A program made the translations under genes and the position numbers. Shown one piece after another: positions 24,233 to 30,554 of a stretch of DNA of 62,847 bases; position 1 is the stretch's first letter; each line of letters opens with the position of its first letter. This DNA comes from a virus, in the IMG/VR virus record IMGVR_UViG_3300035091_000011, positions 1 to 62,847 of that record; one strand, 5' to 3'. The notes below the pieces were generated by a model. That model was not told where the DNA came from, ran no database searches, and saw only the letters and a program-made list of their open reading frames with translations.

Positions 24233-25873
24233 TTAAACGTATTCCATGTAGGAGTAACTCTCCACTGCTTCCTGCTCCACCTGTCGCCTCCTCGGAAAGA
24301 ACGCCATCACTACCGCGTCGCCATCGTCGGTGGATCTCCCCAGTCGTTTCTTGATGTCCTTCTTACTCTCAACAGTGATTTTCCCGCTGGAGGTGTCCTT
24401 GCCGCGCTTGGGGGCAGTTAGATCTCCAGTGAGCAAGTCGCAGGGCGGGAGGGCGATGTCGGAATCATAGGCAGGATCGAGGAGTTCGCGCATGTTCCAC
24501 CAGGCAGCTGAGCGACAGTTGACGAATTCGAGTTCTTTGGCTCGATCCTTGAGGTTAGTTGCTTCTGACGCGTTGAACGCCTGGATGCGCTTCACTGGGA
24601 ATTGTTCGCGCAGACGATCCACTGGACCACTGCCGATCCCGATCACGTCCACCATTGCGTAGGCGTGGGTATAGCGATCCAGTATCCCTTTCACCCTACC
24701 CACTATCGGCATGGTGTCTGCAATCGAGTAGCGATCCAGTTGGGTGATCATGTTCCCCTGACGACGTGCAATCACTGTCTTGTCGCCAAGGTCTGAGCGC
24801 GCGATATCCACGCCGACACAGGTGAACTCCTCCTCGTGAGCGGCGGATTGCCATTCCCAGTTGGGCCAGAGGGAGCGTTCCGCGCCGTCCGCCCAGTTCC
24901 AGTGGTCCTGTCGCAGTTTGATTCGCTGCAACCAGCGCTCATTCGCAGCCTCTACCCAGGCGAGCGGGATTACGCAGTCCTCGGTGGATTCGCAGAAGTT
25001 CCCGAGCACGCGATTCTGGAATACCGCTGAATTCTCTCCCCACTGGCGGCGGCGTTGTTCGACAAAGTCAGGAGTTGCGCGACCCGCTGCGATGCACTCC
25101 TCGATAGTCACATGCCGCACCCACCAGTCCTCCAGTCCGGGTTTACGATTATGGATCTCGTAGAAGCGACCTTGCGGATCACCCGGAGTAGAGATAGCAA
25201 GGGCAATGATCTCCTTCCCTACGCCACCCATGAGCGCTCCCTCCGCCGCATCCCAGCGCGAGGATTCGATGGCTTTAGCTTCGTCGAAGATGTAGAGGAG
25301 GTGATCGGCGTGGCCTCCTTCAGTGCCGGTTTCCTCGGAGGAGGTGATCGACGAGGCTTTACCTGTAGTGAGTCGCAATGTCTCAGCCATAAGTTCGTAC
25401 TGGGTGAATTTGTTGCGCCCTACCTTGTCCCACTTGATCCGCGTGGACCACTTGCGCACTTCCGGCCAGAGGAAATCGCTGAGTTGGCGGCTGACTGAAG
25501 CTGTAGTGATGATCTTCCAGTCGGACTTGTCAGGGAGAGCGTCACGCGTGAGCGCGAACCAGAGGATTGCTATCGAGGCAACACAGGTCTTGCCGAGAGT
25601 GTGTGGCCCTCGCACTGCTGCGCGACAGACATTTCCACGCCGCTCAGTAACGAGCGCTGAGAGAATCTCCTGCTGGTAGGGAGTCAGTCCTCCTCCTTCG
25701 GACCATTCAACGCAATCACGCGCGAATCCCACTGGATCGTTCATGTATTGCTGTTTGAACACTTCACCGGGCTTGTCCAGGGAGCGCAGGTATTCGAGAA
25801 ACTGGACGCGATATTCGATGGGCCAGGTGAGCGGGTCAGGGCCGAGTTGGAGTTGGCGGCGGGGACGGGGCAT
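24233..25873 (-). CDS. terL: Terminase large subunit
   Basis: A 546-residue packaging motor. ATPase: Walker A-like R-G-P-H-T-L-G-K-T (about residue 88-96) and Walker B LLYIFDEAKAI. Nuclease: GVDIARSDLGDKT, then AMVDVIGIGSGPVDRL, and a final DDGDAVVMAFF with the conserved acidic residues of the RNase H-like domain. It would cut and pump DNA into the procapsid with the portal. A -10-like TATCAT lies 7 bases before the ATG, so the mRNA may be leaderless. Confidence 0.94.
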   Translation of the reverse strand: MPRPRRQLQLGPDPLTWPIEYRVQFLEYLRSLDKPGEVFKQQYMNDPVGFARDCVEWSEGGGLTPYQQEILSALVTERRGNVCRAAVRGPHTLGKTCVASIAILWFALTRDALPDKSDWKIITTASVSRQLSDFLWPEVRKWSTRIKWDKVGRNKFTQYELMAETLRLTTGKASSITSSEETGTEGGHADHLLYIFDEAKAIESSRWDAAEGALMGGVGKEIIALAISTPGDPQGRFYEIHNRKPGLEDWWVRHVTIEECIAAGRATPDFVEQRRRQWGENSAVFQNRVLGNFCESTEDCVIPLAWVEAANERWLQRIKLRQDHWNWADGAERSLWPNWEWQSAAHEEEFTCVGVDIARSDLGDKTVIARRQGNMITQLDRYSIADTMPIVGRVKGILDRYTHAYAMVDVIGIGSGPVDRLREQFPVKRIQAFNASEATNLKDRAKELEFVNCRSAAWWNMRELLDPAYDSDIALPPCDLLTGDLTAPKRGKDTSSGKITVESKKDIKKRLGRSTDDGDAVVMAFFPRRRQVEQEAVESYSYMEYV

Positions 25874-25880
25874 GGGAGGG

Positions 25881-25886
25881 ATGATA
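25881..25886 (-). promoter_or_regulatory. Possible -10 element for a leaderless terL transcript
   Basis: Minus strand TATCAT, then 7 bases (CCCTCCC), then the terL ATG at 25873. A weak TTGCGG lies only 15 bases upstream, so the -35 is poor. The spacing to the ATG matches the better promoters of this genome, and no SD is seen. Confidence 0.4.
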
Positions 25887-25927
25887 ACACCGCGCGGGTA
25901 GCCGCAACTGAGATTATTGTCTCATTA

Positions 25928-26003
25928 ATCCCGAACCACCACTCCTTGACTAGCCCCCGACATCGACACGTATCGATGTTAGTCCTTGGAGTGGGTTCGG
26001 GAT
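25928..26003. other. Long imperfect inverted repeat upstream of terL
   Basis: Outer arms 25928-25945 (ATCCCGAACCACCACTCC) and 25989-26003 pair with one small bulge; inner arms 25960-25966 and 25973-25979 (ACATCGA/TCGATGT) pair perfectly around a 6-base loop. The whole can fold as one long hairpin. It fills much of the 178-base gap between terL and the secreted-protein gene. It could be an RNA structure, a processing site or a packaging site. Confidence 0.6.
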
Positions 26004-26051
26004 CTGGGCAACTGGAATTCTAATTACCCGGATCTGCTTCAATTACTGTAA

Positions 26052-26327
26052 CTACTTCCTACTCGCCAGTGGACACCCGGCGTCGTTCATACAGCGAATC
26101 GTATTCAGTGCTTCCTGCCACGCGCAGTTAGACGTAGATCCTCCCGTGGCGATGCAGAGATTGTAAATCCCTTCGCTCATCTGGCGACATAATGAACCGG
26201 CCAGATCGCAATCACCAGAGGCGCACGCTCGCTCCACCGGCCCGGAGGGAGCGACGAGGGCGTAAGTCAGGGTTAGGAGTAGAATGAGAAAGATCAGCTT
26301 GCGTTTCAATTTTGATTCGAGTTGCAT
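26052..26327 (-). CDS. Small secreted cysteine-rich protein
   Basis: Start chosen at ATG 26327, which has GGAAAGGAAA upstream; an in-frame TTG start further up is unlikely. About 91 residues: basic start, a hydrophobic signal segment (KLIFLILLLTLTYALVA), then seven cysteines in about 60 residues (ACASGDC, LCRQ, LCIA, NCAW, RCMN, GCPL). It is probably exported and disulfide-bonded. Function unknown; secreted Cys-rich phage proteins can act on the host surface. Confidence 0.65.
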   Translation of the reverse strand: MQLESKLKRKLIFLILLLTLTYALVAPSGPVERACASGDCDLAGSLCRQMSEGIYNLCIATGGSTSNCAWQEALNTIRCMNDAGCPLASRK

Positions 26328-26400
26328 TTGAGAGGGTATTTCCTTTCCAAGTTCTGAGTTGAGTAGAACGAGGAAGAATACCTCACTCGACAACTGCTTA

Positions 26401-26613
26401 CTACTCAACCAGCACTAGGTCTGGCAGTTTCACGAGGTAATAGTTGCCGTCAGCGCGTGAACTAATCGCCGCTTGCTCCAGTGCGGTGGCAACGATATCA
26501 AGAGCCTTGACGTAGGCCGGGTTGCGCTCTACGTGACACTTACCGCGAGCTTCATTAGCAGCGATTCGCACGGCATGGATGAGAGATTGCTGTGACAGGG
26601 ATTTCTTGCTCAC
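26401..26613 (-). CDS. Small hypothetical protein
   Basis: A 70-residue protein with a GTG start. Helical throughout (SLIHAVRIAANEARG, then YVKALDIVATALEQAA) and a short hydrophobic end. It lies in the small-gene string between the regulators and terL. No family recognised. Confidence 0.6.
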   Translation of the reverse strand: MSKKSLSQQSLIHAVRIAANEARGKCHVERNPAYVKALDIVATALEQAAISSRADGNYYLVKLPDLVLVE

Positions 26614-26617
26614 GGCA

Positions 26618-26761
26618 CTACTTCACCCGTTGTTCCAGCACTGCAATGCGACGCTGGAGATCGCGCAACTTAGAACGAATTACAAGGTTCGTGGTAAACA
26701 GCACGAAGAGTAGTAGGATGACCGCTAGGAACGTATTGCCTGTATCCTGCTGCTCACTCAC
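26618..26761 (-). CDS. Small membrane-anchored coiled-coil protein
   Basis: Start taken as GTG 26761, overlapping the upstream stop by 8 bases; the frame is open further upstream inside that gene. 47 residues: polar start, one transmembrane helix (FLAVILLLFVLFTTNLVI), then a basic coiled coil (SKLRDLQRRIAVLEQRV). Topology resembles small spanin- or holin-accessory proteins, but nothing specific is seen. Confidence 0.6.
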   Translation of the reverse strand: MSEQQDTGNTFLAVILLLFVLFTTNLVIRSKLRDLQRRIAVLEQRVK

Positions 26762-27038
26762 TTGTCGGCCTCCGTGGCGCGAGACGCTTGCAATCGGGAT
26801 CACGCCGCACGTTATAGCCTTCGACGATCTCCAGTTGCTTTACGCGCTCGATGAAATTCAAACGTGGGTCACCTGATATTAAGTCAGTATTCGTTAAGGC
26901 ATAGAGACACGCCTGCATGAAGTCGTACATCGACACTTCGTATTCAGGATCGTACCACTCGCCGAATGCGACATTACCGCCACGACCGATACCCGTTTTG
27001 ACTCCTGCCGTCAGGTGACTGCTAAGCCTTAGTGTCAT
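26754..27038 (-). CDS. Conserved-type hypothetical protein
   Basis: A 94-residue protein. The order AFGEWYDPEYEVSMYDFMQACLYALTNTD, then RLNFIERVKQLEIVEGYN suggests a small helical domain. Its ATG overlaps, as ATGA, the stop of the short in-frame extension that follows the gene upstream. Confidence 0.62.
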   Translation of the reverse strand: MTLRLSSHLTAGVKTGIGRGGNVAFGEWYDPEYEVSMYDFMQACLYALTNTDLISGDPRLNFIERVKQLEIVEGYNVRRDPDCKRLAPRRPTSE

Positions 27039-27112
27039 TTACGCCCCTTCCGCTTCCCATTCCCCACCTTCCCCAGCGGCCATCTCCTCCCGCACGCGTT
27101 ACACCTCGGCGG
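27035..27112 (-). other. In-frame CxxC extension behind a TAG stop
   Basis: After the TAG at 27113-27115 the same frame stays open for 25 more codons (PPRCNACGRRWPLGKVGNGK and a basic end) and stops in a TGA that overlaps the next ATG. It has no convincing start of its own. It could be a read-through tail supplying two more zinc-binding cysteines, or the remains of a longer gene cut by a recent TAG. Confidence 0.4.
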
Positions 27113-27340
27113 CTAGTAGATCTCCCGACGCGAAACTCCATTAACCATCCAGCGCTCCGGCTTTAACGGTCGCCACTGACTATAAGTGTGATCGACATGG
27201 ATCATCCTCGTCGCTTGACACTTGCAACAGTTCTGTAAAATCATCCCGTCTGGTATTACCGTCCAGATTGGCCCGCGATGAGCGTGCCAGCAGTGTTGGT
27301 GATTACTTTCCTGACCAGTTCCCAACGACTTCAGTTTCAT
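27113..27340 (-). CDS. Small zinc-binding protein, TAG-terminated
   Basis: Start taken as the ATG at 27340 (75 residues); a further in-frame ATG at 27388 would overlap the upstream gene more deeply. It contains HQHCWHAH and CCKC with strands (PIWTVIPDGMIL), a zinc-ribbon-like half. The frame continues past the TAG with a C-x2-C element, which might complete the metal site. Confidence 0.58.
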   Translation of the reverse strand: MKLKSLGTGQESNHQHCWHAHRGPIWTVIPDGMILQNCCKCQATRMIHVDHTYSQWRPLKPERWMVNGVSRREIY

Positions 27341-27518
27341 CTTTTTCACCCCCGAATCCTGCTCCTTTTTCCTTGGCCCAGCGCGCATTAGCCGCTAATC
27401 TTGCAATCTGCGTCCGACGCTTGGCTGACAGCTTCTCCTTGCGCGCTTTACCGCCTTTCAGCCCGCCCAGTCGGCCCAGTTCGACCGCAGCGGCTAATTT
27501 AGTAGTTGACTTCTTCAT
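27303..27518 (-). CDS. KGG/AANARW-motif basic protein, leaderless
   Basis: From ATG 27518 the protein has 71 residues. It carries LGGLKGGKARKEKLSAKRR followed by TQIARLAANARW, a short basic motif found in many small bacterial and phage proteins and thought to bind nucleic acid. A consensus promoter places transcription start within a few bases of this ATG. A second copy of the motif occurs in the plus-strand gene at 45323. Confidence 0.68.
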   Translation of the reverse strand: MKKSTTKLAAAVELGRLGGLKGGKARKEKLSAKRRTQIARLAANARWAKEKGAGFGGEKDETEVVGNWSGK

Positions 27519-27527
27519 TGCTTGAGC

Positions 27528-27556
27528 AGTATAGTAGAAGCGGTCAAGTATGTCAA
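27528..27556 (-). promoter_or_regulatory. Sigma-70 promoter, leaderless type (leftward)
   Basis: Minus strand TTGACA (27556-27551), 17-base spacer, TATACT (27533-27528), then 9 bases to the ATG at 27518. A full consensus -35 with a near-consensus -10. The spacer holds GCGGTCAA (plus strand 27540-27547), which also occurs in the 30.47-kb operator. Confidence 0.85.
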
Positions 27557-27586
27557 GAGAGAATTTCGTGCAGGACGGCAATTACT

Positions 27587-27823
27587 ATGGAAACCGGAAA
27601 AGTCGAGTTCGCGCCGGACCACGAATCAGGGAAAAAGTATCCCGACATGACGAAGGTATACCAGCGTCTTCGCCAACGCCATGAGTATCAACAGTTGAGA
27701 GACGCGGTGGTTGAGACTGCAACCTCTTGGTACAAGGGAGACGAACAACAGGCGGATAAAAGAGGATTGAAAGACGCAATTAAGGCGTTGATTACCTTTG
27801 AACCCGAGCACAACATCAAATGA
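27587..27823 (+). CDS. Small hypothetical protein (plus-strand trio, first)
   Basis: ATG at 27587, 78 residues. Charged and helical (DMTKVYQRLRQRHEYQQLRDAV, then RGLKDAIKALITF). It opens a three-gene rightward unit divergent from the leaderless leftward gene at 27518. No family recognised. Confidence 0.6.
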   Translation: METGKVEFAPDHESGKKYPDMTKVYQRLRQRHEYQQLRDAVVETATSWYKGDEQQADKRGLKDAIKALITFEPEHNIK

Positions 27824-28011
27824 CCTCTGATCCAGTCATTCCAGTGTCGTCGTGGCCACTTGTCGTCGTCATCGAAGACTGTTTCATCCCTGAGTGGAGC
27901 GAAGAGATCGTCAAATCAGTTGCCGCAACTTCGACGGAGGTGACTGGAGCGGTGATCTACGCGCTGGCGGTGTATGCGGAGGCGGGGTTGAAGGGGGAGA
28001 GGCTGAATTAA
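27820..28011 (+). CDS. Small hypothetical protein (trio, second)
   Basis: 63 residues, ATGA overlap with the first gene. Acidic, with VVVIEDCFIPEWSEEIV then an Ala/Val-rich helix. Function unknown. Confidence 0.58.
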   Translation: MTSDPVIPVSSWPLVVVIEDCFIPEWSEEIVKSVAATSTEVTGAVIYALAVYAEAGLKGERLN

Positions 28012-28221
28012 GTGGCGAAATTCAAAGTTGGACAACGAGTCTGGTTTACCAAGTCGATGCGGATCTGCGATGTAGTGGAAATCCTGCCTAAACGCCGCAA
28101 GAAAGACGAGCAGAAGTATATTGTCGCCGCAATCGACACCGGGAAGCAGTTGTATGCCGACGAAGAAAGGTTGATCGATCTTAATCAGCACGCTCAGGAC
28201 TGGGACGCCTCTCCCTGTTAG
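28012..28221 (+). CDS. Small basic beta-type protein (trio, third)
   Basis: 69 residues from a GTG start preceded by GGGGGAGAGG. FKVGQRVWFTKS..CDVVEILPKRRK..KYIVAAIDTGKQLYADEERL has the feel of a small SH3-like or KOW-like barrel. Function unknown. Confidence 0.6.
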   Translation: MAKFKVGQRVWFTKSMRICDVVEILPKRRKKDEQKYIVAAIDTGKQLYADEERLIDLNQHAQDWDASPC

Positions 28222-28639
28222 GGCGATAAGTACCTTTTTGTAATTTCCAATTCCAATAATTTCCGAGTTGAGTGTTTAGCTGAGTTAAACAGCGGTGGGA
28301 ATTTAGATCGCGTACGAGTGACCATGTCTCCCGCTCCCCGCACCCAACCCTTCAACTCCCGCCTACCGGGGGGTGCGCAAGTAGGAGTGAGGCGAGGGGT
28401 GCGGCACGGCGCTTGCTTACCTGCTTAATTAGCCTCGATTGTGGTCATCGTTAAGCGCGGTGGTTAAGCGTTGTAGTCGAATTCCTTAGCGATCCGTCAG
28501 CTTAACCTCAAGCACTACATTCAATGTCGGCACTCCCACCTACTCACTGTAGTAGTAGCCCGCGACGACGTAGTACGACTACGATCGCCACTCACAACTG
28601 CGTATGTTTCACGTGGAACTGCAGGACTTCGAGGTAGGA
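28222..28639. other. 418-base non-coding gap between convergent genes
   Basis: I find no credible gene here. It holds a parS-like palindrome near its right end, GTTTA/TAAAC arms at 28274-28290, a CCCCGCACCC element (28336-28345) that can pair with either of two GGGGTGCG copies (28370 and 28396), and CGTAGT-ACG-ACTACG (28569-28583). Such repeat density next to the terminase small-subunit gene would fit a packaging or partition locus. Confidence 0.6.
28605..28620. promoter_or_regulatory. parS-like site
   Basis: TGTTTCACGTGGAACT. The inner 14 bases fit the palindrome GTTNCACGTGNAAC that chromosomal ParB (Spo0J) proteins bind in many bacteria. It lies in the only long non-coding gap. No parA or parB gene is seen in the phage, so host ParB would be the reader. 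The match is read from sequence, the role is inferred. Confidence 0.65.
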
Positions 28640-29146
28640 CTACTTCGACTTCTCTTCTTTTTGCTGATCGGGAGACGGAGGGAGAAAGTGCAGGGATTGA
28701 GCAATCTGTGCTGGTATCTTCTCAGTACCTAAATGCTTCATCCGTTCTCGGATCTCCTCATTCAATCCTTCAATATCCACTGTCACTTTATCCCTGTACT
28801 TGGGGCGATGGGCCTTCAGCCAGAACATCTTGAGTAGTGCGTTACCTGGCTTTCCGTTGACACCAAGCGCCTCTTCATAGGTTGAGGTTTCCATCACATC
28901 TGCCGCGTCCTCGAAGGAATCATGCACGGCAGACGCAAATTGCTCATCCTCTTCCATCCACTTGTATACAGTGGACCTTGCGATACGTGCTGCCTGTGCC
29001 GCATGGAAGATCGACGCCTTGCGCCTATACCACTCCACGAAGGTACATTTATTCTCCACTGTCCGACCGTCGCCCAGGAATTCGTAGTCGCAGATCGGGA
29101 TAAACTCAACAGGCTCAACTACTTGTGGGGTTATCGCAGCACTCAT
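28640..29146 (-). CDS. terS: Terminase small subunit-like protein
   Basis: Start at ATG 29146 because TATACT sits 7 bases before it; 168 residues. WYRRKASIFHAAQAARIARSTVYKWMEED is a helix-turn-helix, followed by FASAVHDSFEDAADVMETSTYEEAL and ALLKMFWLKAHRPKYRDK, the layout of the HTH-type small terminase subunits (phBC6A51-like). It would recognise packaging DNA for TerL. The gap next to it contains many repeats. Assignment is by domain order, not by a full match. Confidence 0.68.
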   Translation of the reverse strand: MSAAITPQVVEPVEFIPICDYEFLGDGRTVENKCTFVEWYRRKASIFHAAQAARIARSTVYKWMEEDEQFASAVHDSFEDAADVMETSTYEEALGVNGKPGNALLKMFWLKAHRPKYRDKVTVDIEGLNEEIRERMKHLGTEKIPAQIAQSLHFLPPSPDQQKEEKSK

Positions 29147-29153
29147 CAGTGGG

Positions 29154-29184
29154 AGTATAGCACCAATCGTAAGGCGCAGATCAA
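29154..29184 (-). promoter_or_regulatory. Promoter before terS, leaderless type
   Basis: Minus strand TTGATC (29184-29179), 19-base spacer, TATACT (29159-29154), 7 bases, ATG at 29146. The spacer is longer than ideal but the -10 and its distance to the ATG match the other leaderless promoters. Confidence 0.6.
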
Positions 29185-29240
29185 GAGGAATATCACCGTG
29201 AGGTTTCGCCACAGGGTGTAAGTGTAAGTAGACATTAGAG

Positions 29241-29360
29241 TTACCTCGCAGCGCGAACTAATGCGAGTAGTAGCCTGTAACCTCCCCATGCGAGTAACCC
29301 GCAGCCGAGGAAGAATGAGCCGATGAAGATGGCGAAGATTGCTAGTAGTAGGAGTTCCAT
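29241..29360 (-). CDS. Small membrane protein (39 aa)
   Basis: ATG at 29360 with AGGTGAC ahead. Almost entirely hydrophobic (MELLLLAIFAIFIGSFFLG, then LLAWGGYRLLLALVRAAR). One or two membrane spans. Function unknown. Confidence 0.55.
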   Translation of the reverse strand: MELLLLAIFAIFIGSFFLGCGLLAWGGYRLLLALVRAAR

Positions 29361-29370
29361 GAGTCACCTG

Positions 29371-29625
29371 TTAAGTCGTTTGAGATGCGTTGGTTAGGCT
29401 CGGGTTAAGTAGTAGTTTACGCGCCTCGATCCGCAACTTAATCCCGCGTGTAATGAGCCTCTGTTCATCATTATGATCGCCCCAGTATTCGCGCACTCGC
29501 ACGGTTTCAGTGTCGCGGGCTAGTTCTGCGATAACCTGTTCACGCGTGACCCTGCCGGTTGTGAAAGCGAAAGATAGGTTAGATACGCCTTTGGAGATTA
29601 ACTGTTCGTCATCGGTGTTGAACAT
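29371..29625 (-). CDS. Small hypothetical protein
   Basis: 84 residues with a GAGAGG SD. Charged and helical (TREQVIAELARDTETVRV, then RGIKLRIEARKLLLNPS). No family recognised. It lies between two tiny membrane-protein genes. Confidence 0.6.
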   Translation of the reverse strand: MFNTDDEQLISKGVSNLSFAFTTGRVTREQVIAELARDTETVRVREYWGDHNDEQRLITRGIKLRIEARKLLLNPSLTNASQTT

Positions 29626-29634
29626 AGGAACCTC

Positions 29635-29754
29635 TCAGTTTAAGGCACGCCACGCGCAAGTGAGCGTGAATATGATAGTAAGACCTAGTGCAAGGCGATA
29701 CCACCACCAAAGTTCTCTATCGCTCATTGGATTAAGCTCCGTATCGTTGGACAT
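29635..29754 (-). CDS. Small membrane protein (39 aa)
   Basis: ATG 29754 lies inside the end of the repressor gene (23-base overlap); an internal ATG at 29727 is an alternative. Aromatic WWWYR leads into one span (LALGLTIIFTLTCAW). Function unknown. Confidence 0.5.
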   Translation of the reverse strand: MSNDTELNPMSDRELWWWYRLALGLTIIFTLTCAWRALN

Positions 29755-29989
29755 CTAGAATGCTGTTCGGCGTCACTCGGTAAAGATTACAGAGAGTCGC
29801 CAGTTCCGTTGCCTTCAATGGACGCGATCCTGTTTCGATTGCACTGATTACCTGTCGAGTGATGCCTAATCTCTCTGCAACCGTGCACTGTCGTAGTCTT
29901 AGGTACCTTCGCGCTTCAGCGAGGCGTTGACCGATCTGAGAGTTAGATCGACGATTAAACCTAGTAATGTATTCATCACTCTCACTCAT
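29732..29989 (-). CDS. XRE-family helix-turn-helix regulator
   Basis: 85 residues with a strong AAGGAG SD. IGQRLAEARRYLRLRQCTVAERLGITRQVISAIETGSRPLKATELATLCNLY is a complete Cro/CI-type HTH (Q/R-V-I-S-A-I-E core). It is close to the divergent promoters at 30.44-30.55 kb, whose TTGAC-N4-GTCAA sites are candidate operators. Repressor role is inferred. Confidence 0.85.
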   Translation of the reverse strand: MSESDEYITRFNRRSNSQIGQRLAEARRYLRLRQCTVAERLGITRQVISAIETGSRPLKATELATLCNLYRVTPNSILDVQRYGA

Positions 29990-30020
29990 CCCCTGTTCAC
30001 TCCTTTACTGAGGTTACTAC

Positions 30021-30248
30021 CTATTCCAAACTGCCGCCGTGCTTATGACGCGAGCAATCAGCCGGAAAGGAGCGCCGACACTGCTTGCACTCATGCCAGC
30101 GTGAATAAAGTCGATGCCGGAGATTTGCGCTGCCACAATCGGGACATACGGCTTTAATTGCTCGCATTCGCTTAACCCGTGGCGACAAGCGAGGTAAGTC
30201 CTCGACAGTCGCACCTTGCCCGCTTATTGTGATTAGAATTGCACTCAT
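30021..30248 (-). CDS. Zinc-ribbon protein
   Basis: 75 residues with GGATAGAGGGG ahead of the ATG. C-P-D-C and C-K-Q-C pairs about 18 residues apart (residues 35-38 and 54-57) form a zinc ribbon. It overlaps the end of the upstream HTH gene by 77 bases in another frame, so one of the two ends may be shorter in reality. Confidence 0.62.
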   Translation of the reverse strand: MSAILITISGQGATVEDLPRLSPRVKRMRAIKAVCPDCGSANLRHRLYSRWHECKQCRRSFPADCSRHKHGGSLE

Positions 30249-30438
30249 CCCCTCTATCCTTTCGCTTCGGTCTGCCTGCGCCGTTGCGCCGCCGGTTAAA
30301 CTTCTCCAGCTCGCGCTCAGTGATAAACCACGCCTGCCCTATCCGCTGCGCCTTGATGCGACCAGTAGTCACAAGTAGCCAAACTCGTTGACGGCTGAGA
30401 TCCAGGTTATCGGCGGCTTGTGGAATAGTTAGCAGCAT
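30172..30438 (-). CDS. Excisionase/HTH_17-like DNA-binding protein, leaderless
   Basis: 88 residues. LTIPQAADNLDLSRQRVWLLVTTGRIKAQRIGQAWFITERELEKFNR is a MerR/excisionase-type winged helix. The C-terminal 35 residues are basic and Cys-containing and overlap the next gene. Promoter elements end 9 bases before the ATG. With no integrase in the genome it more likely acts as a transcription regulator than as an excisionase. Confidence 0.8.
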   Translation of the reverse strand: MLLTIPQAADNLDLSRQRVWLLVTTGRIKAQRIGQAWFITERELEKFNRRRNGAGRPKRKDRGDECNSNHNKRARCDCRGLTSLVATG

Positions 30439-30447
30439 CGTGGAAGC

Positions 30448-30477
30448 ACTCTACTACAATCCATTGACAGCGGTCAA
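30448..30477 (-). promoter_or_regulatory. Leftward promoter, leaderless type
   Basis: Minus strand TTGACC (30477-30472), 18-base spacer, TAGAGT (30453-30448), 9 bases, ATG at 30438. The -35 is half of the palindromic operator at 30464-30477. Confidence 0.6.
30464..30477. promoter_or_regulatory. Operator-like palindrome 1
   Basis: TTGAC-AGCG-GTCAA, arms inverted repeats of 5 bases, overlapping the -35 of the leftward promoter. A near copy (TTGACAGCGGTAAA) lies 55 bases away over the -35 of the rightward promoter. Confidence 0.6.
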
Positions 30478-30518
30478 CGGCTATTTTCTTTCGTCAGGCA
30501 CATTGAGGAAATAAACTA

Positions 30519-30532
30519 TTGACAGCGGTAAA
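30519..30532. promoter_or_regulatory. Operator-like half-site 2
   Basis: TTGACAGCGGTAAA shares 13 of 14 bases with operator 1 and contains the -35 of the methyltransferase promoter. One protein bound at both could control divergent transcription. Confidence 0.55.
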
Positions 30533-30547
30533 CAACAGGCGTAGTAT
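30519..30547 (+). promoter_or_regulatory. Sigma-70 promoter, leaderless type (rightward)
   Basis: TTGACA (30519-30524), 17-base spacer, TAGTAT (30542-30547), then 7 bases (CACCTGT) and the ATG at 30555. No SD is present. Confidence 0.82.
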
Positions 30548-30554
30548 CACCTGT

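Noticed and set aside
25928-26003. tRNA-like element
   Set aside because: A GGTTCGGGAT piece resembles a T-arm, but no acceptor, D-arm or anticodon arm can be drawn.
27113-27115. Genome-wide recoding of TAG
   Set aside because: Genes elsewhere lack internal TAG codons and several stop normally at TAG, for example at 31401 and 45280.
30172-30438. Excisionase as proof of an integrating prophage
   Set aside because: No tyrosine or serine integrase and no attachment site were found; the same fold is common in plain regulators.
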